Shown here piece after piece: positions 26,018-33,987 of a stretch of DNA of 53,222 nt. Below the pieces are notes generated by a model. The model had not been told where the DNA came from. It made no database searches and saw only the letters and a list, made by a program, of their open reading frames with translations. The stretch comes from Azovibrio restrictus (GTDB lineage Bacteria > Bacteroidota > Bacteroidia > Chitinophagales > Chitinophagaceae). Position 1 is the stretch's first letter. Each line of letters opens with the position of its first letter. A program made the translations under genes and the position numbers. The stretch is from the NCBI GenBank assembly GCA_029255605.1, contig JANLJF010000061.1:1-53222 (forward strand). Reading direction: 5' to 3'.

Positions 26018-27361
26018 ATGAAAAAGCTATTGTTCACAGCAGCTATTGCCATAGCAAATATTACCGCTTATGCACAGCACGAGCATCATGGGCAGCCGAT
26101 GCCTGCAAAGCAGCAAGCAGACACACCCGCTCATCATCAGCACGATATGAAAGACATGGCCAATATGAGCCATGCTTTTTCATTGCAGCTACCTATGAAC
26201 CGTAACGGTTCGGGTACAGGCTGGCTGCCCGATGCATCGCCCATGTATGGCTATATGGTGCATAGCCGCAAATGGATGTATATGCTGCATGGCAATGTAT
26301 TTGTGCGGTATAACAACCAGGATATATTTAATGACGGCCAACGTGGTGCTGCCAAATGGGATGCGCCTAACTGGCTGATGGGCATGGGCCAGCGCAAGGT
26401 GGGGCGTAATGGCCTGTTCCGATTCAGTGCCATGATGTCGCTGGATGCAGTGATAGCAGGCGGCAGCGGCTACCCGCTATTGTTCCAGACCGGGGAAACA
26501 TGGCAAGGCAGGCCGCTGATAGATAGGCAGCACCCGCACGACCTGTTCTCCGAGCTTTCTATAGGCTATACACAGGCCCTTAGCAAGAAGGTAGATGTAT
26601 TTGCATATATAGGCTACCCCGGCGAGCCGGCACTGGGCTCGGTGGCTTTTATGCATAGGCCATCGGCACTACCTAATCCCGATGCACCTTTGAGCCATCA
26701 CTGGAATGACGGTACACACATCACCTTTGGCGTAGCTACGCTGGGAGTGCGCTACGATAAATGGAAACTGGAAGCATCATCCTTCACAGGGCGTGAGCCG
26801 GATGAAGACAGGTTCAACTTCGATAAGCCACGTTTCGATTCGTGGAGCGGGCGTATATCCTACAACCCTACTAAAGAATGGTCGCTGCAGGCATCGCATG
26901 GGTATGTAAAAAGCCCGGAAGTATTGCATGGTAATGAAGATGTGAACCGCACTACGGCATCGGCCATTTACAGCCACCGTTTCAGCGATAAGCACTTTTT
27001 GAATGCTACCGCGCTATGGGGTATGAATAAAACAGCCGGGCAGGATGGTGAGCATGCCGTGCTGGCAGAGGCTACCTATGCTATGAACCGCGTAAATATA
27101 TATGGCCGCTACGAATGGGTGCAGAAGAGCGCGGAAGAACTGGCGCTGGATGAAACCCTATACGGCCATCATGATGTGTATGCTGTAAATGCATTGACAC
27201 TGGGCGCAGCGTATGATGTATGGCAAACAAAGATAGTACGTGTAGCAGGTGGCGCACAGGCATCTGTATACCTGCCCGATGAAAAACTGAAAACCTTATA
27301 TGGCAGCACCCCCATGGCTGCGCAAGTGTACCTGCGTATTTATCCGTCATTAATGAGATAG
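26018..27361 (+). CDS. His/Met-rich outer-membrane protein, probably copper-linked
   Basis: The 447 residues have a signal peptide (to about 19, AYAQ). A His/Met-rich N-terminal stretch (HEHHGQPMPAKQQ; HHQHDMKDMANMSH) follows, typical of copper-handling proteins. The long remainder is rich in aromatic beta-strands like an outer-membrane barrel (WMYMLHGNVFVRYNN, VDVFAYIGYPGEP, KIVRVAGGAQASVYL). It lies 27 bases before a Csp-type copper-binding protein and shares its transcript. A role in copper entry, exit or tolerance at the outer membrane is inferred from the metal-binding stretch and the neighbour. Confidence 0.8.
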   Translation: MKKLLFTAAIAIANITAYAQHEHHGQPMPAKQQADTPAHHQHDMKDMANMSHAFSLQLPMNRNGSGTGWLPDASPMYGYMVHSRKWMYMLHGNVFVRYNNQDIFNDGQRGAAKWDAPNWLMGMGQRKVGRNGLFRFSAMMSLDAVIAGGSGYPLLFQTGETWQGRPLIDRQHPHDLFSELSIGYTQALSKKVDVFAYIGYPGEPALGSVAFMHRPSALPNPDAPLSHHWNDGTHITFGVATLGVRYDKWKLEASSFTGREPDEDRFNFDKPRFDSWSGRISYNPTKEWSLQASHGYVKSPEVLHGNEDVNRTTASAIYSHRFSDKHFLNATALWGMNKTAGQDGEHAVLAEATYAMNRVNIYGRYEWVQKSAEELALDETLYGHHDVYAVNALTLGAAYDVWQTKIVRVAGGAQASVYLPDEKLKTLYGSTPMAAQVYLRIYPSLMR

Positions 27362-27388
27362 ATCATTCACCAATAAAATATAAGTGCT

Positions 27389-27718
27389 ATGGGTTATCAT
27401 GAATTTAAAGAATGTATAGAAGCCTGCCTGAAATGTGCGGCTATCTGCAACCACTGTGCGGCATCTTGCCTGAAGGAAGAAGACACGAAGATGATGGCAA
27501 AGTGCATACAGCTGGATATGGAATGTGCCACCGTGTGCTATGCAGCAGCACAGCTGATGAGCATGGGTAGCAGCCTGGCGAAAAAGATGTGTGCGCTATG
27601 TGCTGAAATATGCAAGGCGTGTGCTGAAGAGTGCAGTAAGCATAGCCATGAGCATTGCCGCGAATGTGCTGCTGCCTGTGGCGAATGTGCCAAAGCCTGC
27701 GAAGCAATGGCCTATTAA
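27389..27718 (+). CDS. Cys-rich four-helix-bundle copper-binding protein (Csp-like)
   Basis: The 109 residues contain 19 cysteines in helical CxxxC and CxxC patterns (CIEACLKCAAICNHC; CALCAEICKACAEEC; CRECAAACGECAKAC). This is the DUF326/copper-storage-protein pattern, in which Cys line the core of a four-helix bundle and hold many Cu(I) ions. There is no signal peptide, so it would act in the cytosol like Csp3. It is co-transcribed with the His-rich outer-membrane protein. Its stop codon abuts the convergent stop of the next gene with no gap. Confidence 0.93.
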   Translation: MGYHEFKECIEACLKCAAICNHCAASCLKEEDTKMMAKCIQLDMECATVCYAAAQLMSMGSSLAKKMCALCAEICKACAEECSKHSHEHCRECAAACGECAKACEAMAY

Positions 27719-29335
27719 TTATGCCGGAGGGAGTTCATTCTCTTTGGCCACAATTTCTTTGATAGTTGCATCCAGCTTTTGGGTAGACTCAGTAATGCCA
27801 TCTACTATGACAGCATTGATGGGATCGCTGCTATCATCCTTATTGAACAGGGATGACAAACCCAATATGGTTGCTACATAACCGCGTATATCATGCGATT
27901 GCAAATGTGCTATTTCGCTGAGAACGCGGTTACGTACAGCTATATTTTTTGTCTGCTCCAGAATGATGTTTTGTTTTATAGCTTTTTCAGCAGCCAGGTT
28001 TTTATTTGATTTGCGGTAATCGTATATACCTTTTGCCAGAAGTGCCACAGCGGCTATAAGCAATGAAATGCCGACTATATACAGGCCGCGTTCGTTTTGT
28101 TTTTCCTTTATTTTTAAACGTGCTATCTGCAGTTGTTTATCTTTTATCTGCAAGTCTTTTTTCTGCAGGTCCATTTCCCGTTTAAATTCCAGGTTGGCTA
28201 TTTGCGCTGCCCGTTCCATAGAAAACATGGAATCCCTGAGATGAGAATAGAGTAGCCGCTGATTGTAAGCCTCTTTATGATTACCTGCAAAAGCATATGC
28301 CTTGGCCAGCTGTTCTGAAAATTCGATGGCGGGTCCCATGAAGTTGGTTTCCCTGCAGCTATTTACCGCAGCACTTAGGTTGCTGATGGCAGCATTGGCA
28401 TATTGGTTTTTGTTCTTTGCATGAGATGGGTCTTGCGCCATTAATAAATAGGTTTCACCGATGTTGCCCATATTAATGGCAATGCTGTTAACGTCTCCCA
28501 TCTCTTTGCTTATGACCAGTGCCTGGTTGTTATAAAACAAGGCTTTTCCATAGTCTTTCAGGTGCAGGTGTACGATGCCAAGATTGGCCAGGTTTATCTG
28601 TTCTCCATATTTATGTCCCAGCTCCCGGTTCATTTTCAATGCAACCGAGTGATTTTCCCGCGCCTGGGTATAGTTGCCTTTATTATCCAGCACAATGCCC
28701 ATATTGCCCATATTTCGGGCCAGTGCAGCCTTGTTGTTTATCTTTTTATTGAGTGTAACGGCTGCCCAGTAATACTGTGTTGTTTTATCGTAGTTTTTCT
28801 GCTCGAGATAAATGCTGCCGATGTTTTCATTCGATATGGCCATATTGGCGGTGTCTTTCATCCACTCAAACTGTTCCAGGGCTTTCAAGTTGTAGGCCAG
28901 TGCCTGCGCATAGTCTGCCCGCGACTGGTAAATAAGGGCCATGTTGGAATACATAGCAGCTATGCCTTTTGCATAGCGGTTTTTCCGGTAGATGTTGAGC
29001 GCTTGTATATAATACTTCAGTGCCTTTGTATACAGAGATTTAGCCGCATGGTTAATACCCAGATCGGCATAAGCAGCAGAGACCCCTCGTTCCCAGTTTA
29101 TTTTCTGCGATTGCGATAGCAGATTGTTAGCAACCAGGATACCTGAATCCGGATTTATAGAAGAATAGGCAAATGATATTTTATCGAGCAGCAAGAAGCG
29201 CTGTGTATCAACAGAACTGGTCTTTTGTAATTGTGACAGGGAATCGATGAGGCGCCTATTTTGGGCCTGTAAGCAAATGGGCGCTAGCAGGAATAAAAGA
29301 AGGTACCTCATTTTTAAAGACATAGGCTGATGCAT
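27719..29335 (-). CDS. TPR sensor with transmembrane helix and orphan H-box
   Basis: The 538-residue protein has a signal peptide (around 9-25, ICLQAQ). About six TPR units follow (80-340; YTKALKYYIQALNIYRKNR, YAQALAYNLKALEQFE, YGKALFYNNQALVISKEMGD), then a coiled coil and a single transmembrane helix at about 440-460. A short cytosolic end carries LQSHDIRGYVATILGL, with candidate His481. Ordinary TPR histidine kinases of Bacteroidota continue with an ATPase domain; this one stops 57 residues after the His. The tail matches those at 1-315 and 383-1219. Start choices are 29335, 29323 or 29311. Confidence 0.85.
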   Translation of the reverse strand: MHQPMSLKMRYLLLFLLAPICLQAQNRRLIDSLSQLQKTSSVDTQRFLLLDKISFAYSSINPDSGILVANNLLSQSQKINWERGVSAAYADLGINHAAKSLYTKALKYYIQALNIYRKNRYAKGIAAMYSNMALIYQSRADYAQALAYNLKALEQFEWMKDTANMAISNENIGSIYLEQKNYDKTTQYYWAAVTLNKKINNKAALARNMGNMGIVLDNKGNYTQARENHSVALKMNRELGHKYGEQINLANLGIVHLHLKDYGKALFYNNQALVISKEMGDVNSIAINMGNIGETYLLMAQDPSHAKNKNQYANAAISNLSAAVNSCRETNFMGPAIEFSEQLAKAYAFAGNHKEAYNQRLLYSHLRDSMFSMERAAQIANLEFKREMDLQKKDLQIKDKQLQIARLKIKEKQNERGLYIVGISLLIAAVALLAKGIYDYRKSNKNLAAEKAIKQNIILEQTKNIAVRNRVLSEIAHLQSHDIRGYVATILGLSSLFNKDDSSDPINAVIVDGITESTQKLDATIKEIVAKENELPPA

Positions 29336-29406
29336 GGTGTATAAGAAATTTACAAAAAAAGGTTGTTTTTAGGGTTATTTCAGAAAAATATTTTGCCTAA
29401 GTGTAC

Positions 29407-29429
29407 AATACATCGGAATCTTATGTATT
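29407..29429. promoter_or_regulatory. Candidate PadR operator
   Basis: AATACAT at 29407-29413 and ATGTATT at 29423-29429 form a seven-base inverted repeat with a nine-base spacer, 29 bases before the PadR start. PadR proteins commonly autoregulate through ATGT/ACAT-type repeats. Binding is inferred. Confidence 0.5.
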
Positions 29430-29457
29430 TTCGTATGGTAAAGTTTAAAACAGTAGT

Positions 29458-29799
29458 ATGATATACTCTACCGAACTGATAAAAGGCACGCTGAAAACCA
29501 TTGTGCTGAAGCTGCTGGCCGATAACAAGAAGATGTATGGCTACGAGATAACGCAGCGTGTAAAGGAACTGACATTTGATAAGATACAGATATCGGAAGG
29601 GGCACTGTACCCTACGCTGCATGCACTGGAAAGCGAAGGCCTGCTGGTGACGGAGGTAGAATACATAGGCAAGCGTGTGCGGAAATATTACAGCCTGAGC
29701 CCCAGCGGCAAGAGCAAGAGCAAAGAGAAACTGAGCGAGCTGGCCGATTTTATAGAAACCATGAAACTATTGCTGGACCTGAAAGTAAAAACAGCTTAA
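29458..29799 (+). CDS. PadR-family transcriptional regulator
   Basis: The 113 residues match PadR: IKGTLKTIVLKLLADNKKMYGYEITQRV, then ISEGALYPTLHALESEGLLVTEVEYIGKRVRKYYSLSPSGKS and a C-terminal helix. PadR proteins are dimeric winged-helix repressors whose ligands vary. The gene is followed after two bases by a membrane protein gene. This PadR/membrane-protein operon is a common Bacteroidota arrangement in which the regulator controls the downstream gene. Confidence 0.93.
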   Translation: MIYSTELIKGTLKTIVLKLLADNKKMYGYEITQRVKELTFDKIQISEGALYPTLHALESEGLLVTEVEYIGKRVRKYYSLSPSGKSKSKEKLSELADFIETMKLLLDLKVKTA

Positions 29800-29801
29800 G
29801 A

Positions 29802-30938
29802 ATGTATTGCATCACTGACGAGCAAGTAGATTTTATCCTCGATGACATTAGACGTAATGGCATTGAAATGGAGGACCTGCAGTTAAACCTCCTGGATCAT
29901 ATCTGCTGCATCATTGAGCAAAACCTCGAAGATGATGGAGATTTCGAGGGCTTCTATCGAAAGACTGTACGGCAGTTTTACAAGAAAGAACTGCGGGAGA
30001 TAGAAGCGGAAACCATCCAATTATTAACCTTCAAAAACTATTATGCAATGAGAAAAACAATGATAGTAAGCGGGCTGGTATCGGTAATGGCATTTGTGAC
30101 CGGCAGCCTGTTTAAATGGATGCATTGGCCGGGTGCCAGCGTATTGCTGGTGTTGGGCATTGCCATATTCAGCTTCCTTTTTTTACCGCTGATGCTTACG
30201 CTGAAAATAAGAGAATCGGGTAGTAAGCGTGACAAACTGGTAGTGACCAGTGCTACAATAACCGGGCTTTTATACTGTATGGCCTGCCTGTTTACCATAC
30301 AGCACTGGCCGGGTGCCAATGTACTGTGGTTTTCAACTGTTATCGTGTCTTTCTTTGTGATGATACCTATCTATTTTTTTACAGGTATCCGCAAACCGGA
30401 AGCTAAGGTAAACACCATTATTACATCCACCATGCTGGTAGCGGCAACAGGTTTTTTGTTCCTGATGCTGAATACGAGGCCCAGCTATAAAATGCATGAA
30501 GTGAAAATGTATAGCTGGTTGCAAAGCGAGCAATTGTTGCAGCGAATGCAAGGCGCTAATACGGATACCGATAAACTGGCGGCAGATATAAATCGCATCT
30601 GTATGCAGATAAAATCGCTGGTGCTGCAAAACGCGATAGGTATGTCGGCAATGCCTGATGATTTTGAGAAGAAAGGGATATTTATGAAAGAAAGCAATAC
30701 AGGGCCGGCATTCATGGATGCTAAAAGCAAGGGTACAAGGCTGATATCGGAGCTGAAAGAAAAAATTGAACAATACAATGCACAACACAGCACAGCCCCC
30801 ATACCTGTGGCACATACCGCACTGGATGCCCCTGACGATATGGTAGGACGTTATAGTAACTATACGATACTGAACACCATCACCCAACTACAGCTGTATG
30901 TGGCCAGTGCCCCGCATACACTGGTAGCAACCAAATGA
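29802..30938 (+). CDS. Membrane protein with two GldL-like HWPGA motifs
   Basis: The 378 residues start with a cytosolic acidic helix region (about 1-85), in which LNLLDHICCIIEQNLE resembles the N-terminal part of other PadR-partner proteins. Four hydrophobic segments follow (about 88-235), and then a helical C-terminal domain of about 140 residues. Segments 1 and 3 each carry the same motif, KWMHWPGASVLLVLG and IQHWPGANVLWFST, reminiscent of the first helix of GldL-type proteins. The internal symmetry suggests a duplicated helical hairpin. It is translated directly after padR. The function is unknown. Confidence 0.8.
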   Translation: MYCITDEQVDFILDDIRRNGIEMEDLQLNLLDHICCIIEQNLEDDGDFEGFYRKTVRQFYKKELREIEAETIQLLTFKNYYAMRKTMIVSGLVSVMAFVTGSLFKWMHWPGASVLLVLGIAIFSFLFLPLMLTLKIRESGSKRDKLVVTSATITGLLYCMACLFTIQHWPGANVLWFSTVIVSFFVMIPIYFFTGIRKPEAKVNTIITSTMLVAATGFLFLMLNTRPSYKMHEVKMYSWLQSEQLLQRMQGANTDTDKLAADINRICMQIKSLVLQNAIGMSAMPDDFEKKGIFMKESNTGPAFMDAKSKGTRLISELKEKIEQYNAQHSTAPIPVAHTALDAPDDMVGRYSNYTILNTITQLQLYVASAPHTLVATK

Positions 30939-30946
30939 CAATACAG

Positions 30947-30975
30947 AGGGCTGAATTCTTTCAGCCCTTAATTTT
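30947..30975 (+). terminator. Hairpin AGGGCTGA/TCAGCCCT with T-run
   Basis: Eight-base arms at 30947-30954 and 30961-30968 are followed by TAATTTTTG. It ends the padR operon. Confidence 0.75.
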
Positions 30976-30990
30976 TGCGCTGCTGTTTTA

Positions 30991-31491
30991 TCAGTTGCCC
31001 TCAAAAGCTTTTTGCAGTTCGGCAATATCCAGCTTTTTCATTTGCAGCATAGCGCGGGTGACGCGGCGCACTTTTTCCTTGTCGGTATCCATCATCATAT
31101 CGTTGAGTATGGTAGGTGTTATCTGCCACGATACGCCGAATTTATCTTTCAGCCAGCCGCATTGCTGCGCCTTTTCATCGCCGCCAGTCTTCAGGTTGTT
31201 CCAATAATAATCTATTTCTTCCTGCGTATCGCAATGAACCATAAAAGAAATAGCCTCGTTGAACTTGAAATGTGGGCCGCCATTCAATGCCAGGAACGCC
31301 TGGTCTTCCAGTACAAACTCAATTGTCATTACAGTACCTTCGGGCATGCCGTGTATCTCCTTTCCCTCATCGGTATAATGACTGATGCGGCCAATATGGG
31401 CATTCTTAAAGACGCAGGTATAAAAGGTTACGGCTTCGGAAGCATTGTTGTCGAACCAAAGACAATTGGTGATTTTACTAATCTTGTTCAT
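30991..31491 (-). CDS. VOC-superfamily (PhnB-like) protein
   Basis: The 166 residues match the PhnB-like branch of the vicinal oxygen chelate fold: KITNCLWFDNNASEAVTFYTCVF, then VMTIEFVLEDQAFLALNGGPHFKFNEAISFMVHC and GWLKDKFGVSWQITP. Such proteins form beta-alpha-beta-beta-beta dimers; members include metal-dependent lyases, dioxygenases and resistance proteins, but most PhnB-like ones have no proven reaction. It is a single-gene unit, with a TGGCATA element 47 bases before its start. Confidence 0.9.
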   Translation of the reverse strand: MNKISKITNCLWFDNNASEAVTFYTCVFKNAHIGRISHYTDEGKEIHGMPEGTVMTIEFVLEDQAFLALNGGPHFKFNEAISFMVHCDTQEEIDYYWNNLKTGGDEKAQQCGWLKDKFGVSWQITPTILNDMMMDTDKEKVRRVTRAMLQMKKLDIAELQKAFEGN

Positions 31492-31521
31492 AAAGGGTGT
31501 TTTGAAGTAACATAACCCCTT

Positions 31522-31538
31522 GCAGCATTACTATGCCA
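31522..31538 (-). promoter_or_regulatory. TGGCATAGTAATGCTGC element, sigma-54-like
   Basis: Read on the minus strand, TGGCATAGTAATGCTGC begins 47 bases before the VOC start. The head equals that of the stress-island elements. It has a GC pair one base closer to the GG than the sigma-54 consensus. Confidence 0.35.
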
Positions 31539-31781
31539 TATGCAAAGGCTCCCTGCTATTCCACAAATCAGGGATGTGAGGCTACAAAATGCATAAACTC
31601 CCCAGAAATGGGGTAGTACGCGGCTATTTTTTGCAGGGGTAGGGGTGGCTTTCTACATTTATAGCATCAAACAAACAAGCACGGCATTCCTTTAGCAATC
31701 AAAACAAACATCAATAAAGCTTAAAGGATACAGGCCAGCAAACAAACATTCAAACAAAACGCAAACATAGTTTTTACCTAT

Positions 31782-32033
31782 TTAGTACATGCCCGGGGAG
31801 AAAGCCCCGGGTATTGCTTTTATATGCTTTTGCTGCCAGCGATACAGCCGCTGCAGTGCCAGTGTACGGGCATGTTGCGCATCAGTAGCTTTTAATAACC
31901 CGCAGGCAATACGGCCATTCTGGCTTTGATAATAAAAGTCATACTCGTCTATAAAAGGACATTGAATAGTGGCCTTGCAAGACTTTATCTCATTGTTGAT
32001 AAATACGATACGGTAGTAGTGCATATTGCCCAT
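31782..32033 (-). CDS. Small cytosolic protein of unknown function
   Basis: The 83 residues (or 80 from the Met at 32024, MHYYRIVFINN) form a compact alpha/beta-like protein without signal peptide (CPFIDEYDFYYQSQNGRIACGL, then DAQHARTLALQRLYRWQQKH). No named family is recognised. It is divergent from the small gene at 32149. A perfect CCCGGGG/CCCCGGG hairpin (31792-31811) lies inside its last codons, so its terminator seems to be encoded in the C-terminus. Confidence 0.6.
   Translation of the reverse strand: MGNMHYYRIVFINNEIKSCKATIQCPFIDEYDFYYQSQNGRIACGLLKATDAQHARTLALQRLYRWQQKHIKAIPGAFSPGMY
31792..31811. terminator. Hairpin inside the 3' end of the coding region
   Basis: CCCGGGG at 31792-31798 pairs with CCCCGGG at 31805-31811 around AGAAAG. 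It covers the codons for PGAFSPG of the minus-strand gene. It lacks a strong T-run on either side. Confidence 0.45.
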
Positions 32034-32079
32034 GTGTGTGGTAGCCTATAGCGCAAAAAAATTGTTCCTGTAAAGTGCT

Positions 32080-32096
32080 GTTAACGAGCGGTTAAC
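32080..32096. promoter_or_regulatory. Direct repeat GTTAAC, 11-base period
   Basis: GTTAAC occurs at 32080-32085 and 32091-32096, one helical turn apart, about 40 bases upstream of the -7 box at 32137. The placement suits an activator of LytTR type. It lies in the divergent gap between 32033 and 32149. Confidence 0.4.
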
Positions 32097-32136
32097 AAAA
32101 AAGCTTTATATGTAAGTGGCTATAATGCTGGATGCT

Positions 32137-32144
32137 TAATTTTG
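32137..32144 (+). promoter_or_regulatory. -7 box TAATTTTG next to the start codon
   Basis: TAATTTTG matches TAnnTTTG and ends four bases before ATG 32149. The message would be almost leaderless. The -33 region has no clear TTTG, consistent with need for an activator. Confidence 0.55.
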
Positions 32145-32148
32145 CAGT

Positions 32149-32382
32149 ATGGATAATGCAGAACTGGAAGCGCATAAGCAGCGCATAGACCAGCAGATAA
32201 AGGCCGGTATAGATAAGCTGGTAGAAAGCGGGGATATACAGCCGGGCGATTTTGTGCCCAATGAAGATGGCGACCTGATGATAACCATACACGATGAGCA
32301 TGGCGATGCCATCGTATTCAATTATACCCAGGTGCGGGTGCATAGCTATGGCGGCCGCATCAACCCACCACCTGCTTTATAG
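32149..32382 (+). CDS. Small acidic protein of unknown function
   Basis: The 77 residues start with a helix (NAELEAHKQRIDQQIKAGIDKL), then a beta-rich segment (GDLMITIHDEHGDAIVFNYTQV). No family is recognised and no signal peptide is present. The start is fixed by the -7 box four bases upstream. Its stop overlaps the end of the convergent T9SS gene by six bases. Confidence 0.6.
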   Translation: MDNAELEAHKQRIDQQIKAGIDKLVESGDIQPGDFVPNEDGDLMITIHDEHGDAIVFNYTQVRVHSYGGRINPPPAL

Positions 32383-33852
32383 TTTAGTAACCCGGCTGCT
32401 GTGTTGCAAAACACCACCGGCATCGTACAGGCTCATGTAATAGACACCGGCTGGTACCTGTGTGGTGGCTATGGTAAAGGTGTTGATGCCGGGCTGTACA
32501 GTGGCCGCCCTGCGTGCTACCTGCCTGCCTGTGGCGTCTGTCAGCACTATCTGCAGGTTTCCCGTTTCGGGTGTGTTTATGGATATGTTAATGGCATCTG
32601 TAGCCGGGTTGGGATACAATTGTACATCGGCAGTAAAGCTGATACGCGAAACGGAACTGGCCAGCTTACTATCGTCGAAGCGATATACTGATGTAGTAGC
32701 GCCCGGTTCATAGCCGGAGAAATACAGCAGGTTATTATGCACCATCATAGGTACCCGGCTGCCTACCACTTCTGCATGCATAGGTACTATCTTTTCGGCG
32801 GCGTGCGTGCCATCGGTGCGCCACAGCCAGCTTATATCGCTATTGTCTTTTGCAAAAAAGTACAGCCTGTTGTTATACAGGGCAAACCCCTTAATATCGG
32901 CATTACCATTGGTGCGCAGCGTATCTGTATGCGCCGTACGTGTAACCGTATCGTAGCTGCACAGCATGCTTTCATATACCTGGCCGGTGCTGCCCGCAAA
33001 ATAGATGCGGCTGCCCAGGTTGCCAATGCCGCAGGCAGCAGCCTGCAGGGAATGGGCATTGCCGGGTGCAATATCTGTGAGCCTCAGGGGTGCGCTGCTA
33101 CCATTACAAACAAACAACTCATTGCCATATACCAGGTCTTGCGCGCTGAAGTATAGCTTGCCGTTGTGCACGGTAAGGTTCATCGGGTTGCTGCCATTGG
33201 CACCGGGTACTATCTCATAGCAATTCAGTTCTTTCTTTACAGGGTCATATACATTCAGCTCCCTGCCCGAAGCCTGTGTTTGTGCTACAAAGCATATTTG
33301 ATTACCCACTGCCTGTAGTGCATAGGGATTGGACGAGGCGCTGCCCGGTTCGGTATCCCATTCCATCGCTACTTTATGCTTTACAGGGTCGTAGCTGCAC
33401 AGCTCGCGGCCATAGGCTACGGTGGTAGCGCTGAAGTAGATGATGCCATTCAGTACCATCAACCCTTCGGGTGAAGCACCTGCGCTGCCTTGGCGGATAT
33501 CGGCCACCAGATAGGGGGGATTATTGCCATCGTAGGCAAATAGCTCTTCGCCTACAGAATCATTACGGCCACAGAAGTAGAGCATATCATTCAGTATCAC
33601 CATGCGGCGCCACGGGGCAGTGCTGCTGCTATATTTAAACAGGGAATCGAGCATTTGCGGCTGTGCGGTGGCGCTTGTTATTTGCCACAGCTTATCGCCG
33701 CTGCCATTATCGGCTGCAAAGTATAACGTATTGTTATGCGGGGTGAACTGCGCAGGGGTGCCTGTTATAGCGGGTAGTTGCAGCCTTTCGGTTTGCGCAT
33801 GGCTGCCAAGGCAAGCAGCCGACAGGAGGAACGTGTACAACAGGGGGCGCAT
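32377..33852 (-). CDS. T9SS secreted protein with ELWxxDGT-like repeats
   Basis: The 491 residues start with a signal peptide (ending GSHAQ). They contain propeller-like repeats marked by EELFAYDGN, RELCSYDP, RELNVYDP and NELFVCNG, with LYFSAQD and IYFSATT strands between. The C-terminus is a T9SS sorting domain (LYPNPATDAINISI, then VLTDATGRQVARR and VPAGVYYMSLYD). Its repeat marks are more degenerate than in the paralogue at 14829-16322. It is a surface or secreted protein of unknown ligand. Confidence 0.87.
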   Translation of the reverse strand: MRPLLYTFLLSAACLGSHAQTERLQLPAITGTPAQFTPHNNTLYFAADNGSGDKLWQITSATAQPQMLDSLFKYSSSTAPWRRMVILNDMLYFCGRNDSVGEELFAYDGNNPPYLVADIRQGSAGASPEGLMVLNGIIYFSATTVAYGRELCSYDPVKHKVAMEWDTEPGSASSNPYALQAVGNQICFVAQTQASGRELNVYDPVKKELNCYEIVPGANGSNPMNLTVHNGKLYFSAQDLVYGNELFVCNGSSAPLRLTDIAPGNAHSLQAAACGIGNLGSRIYFAGSTGQVYESMLCSYDTVTRTAHTDTLRTNGNADIKGFALYNNRLYFFAKDNSDISWLWRTDGTHAAEKIVPMHAEVVGSRVPMMVHNNLLYFSGYEPGATTSVYRFDDSKLASSVSRISFTADVQLYPNPATDAINISINTPETGNLQIVLTDATGRQVARRAATVQPGINTFTIATTQVPAGVYYMSLYDAGGVLQHSSRVTKL

Positions 33853-33987
33853 AACTATTATTTTAAATAAATATAACGATTAAAAATTGCAACTCTGCAT
33901 TAAAGGGGTTAATGCGGGGCTATTGGTGGTGTGTGATGAAACAAGCTATGGCGGCCATCTTTTCGTATCTTTAGTAAACAGGAAAAC

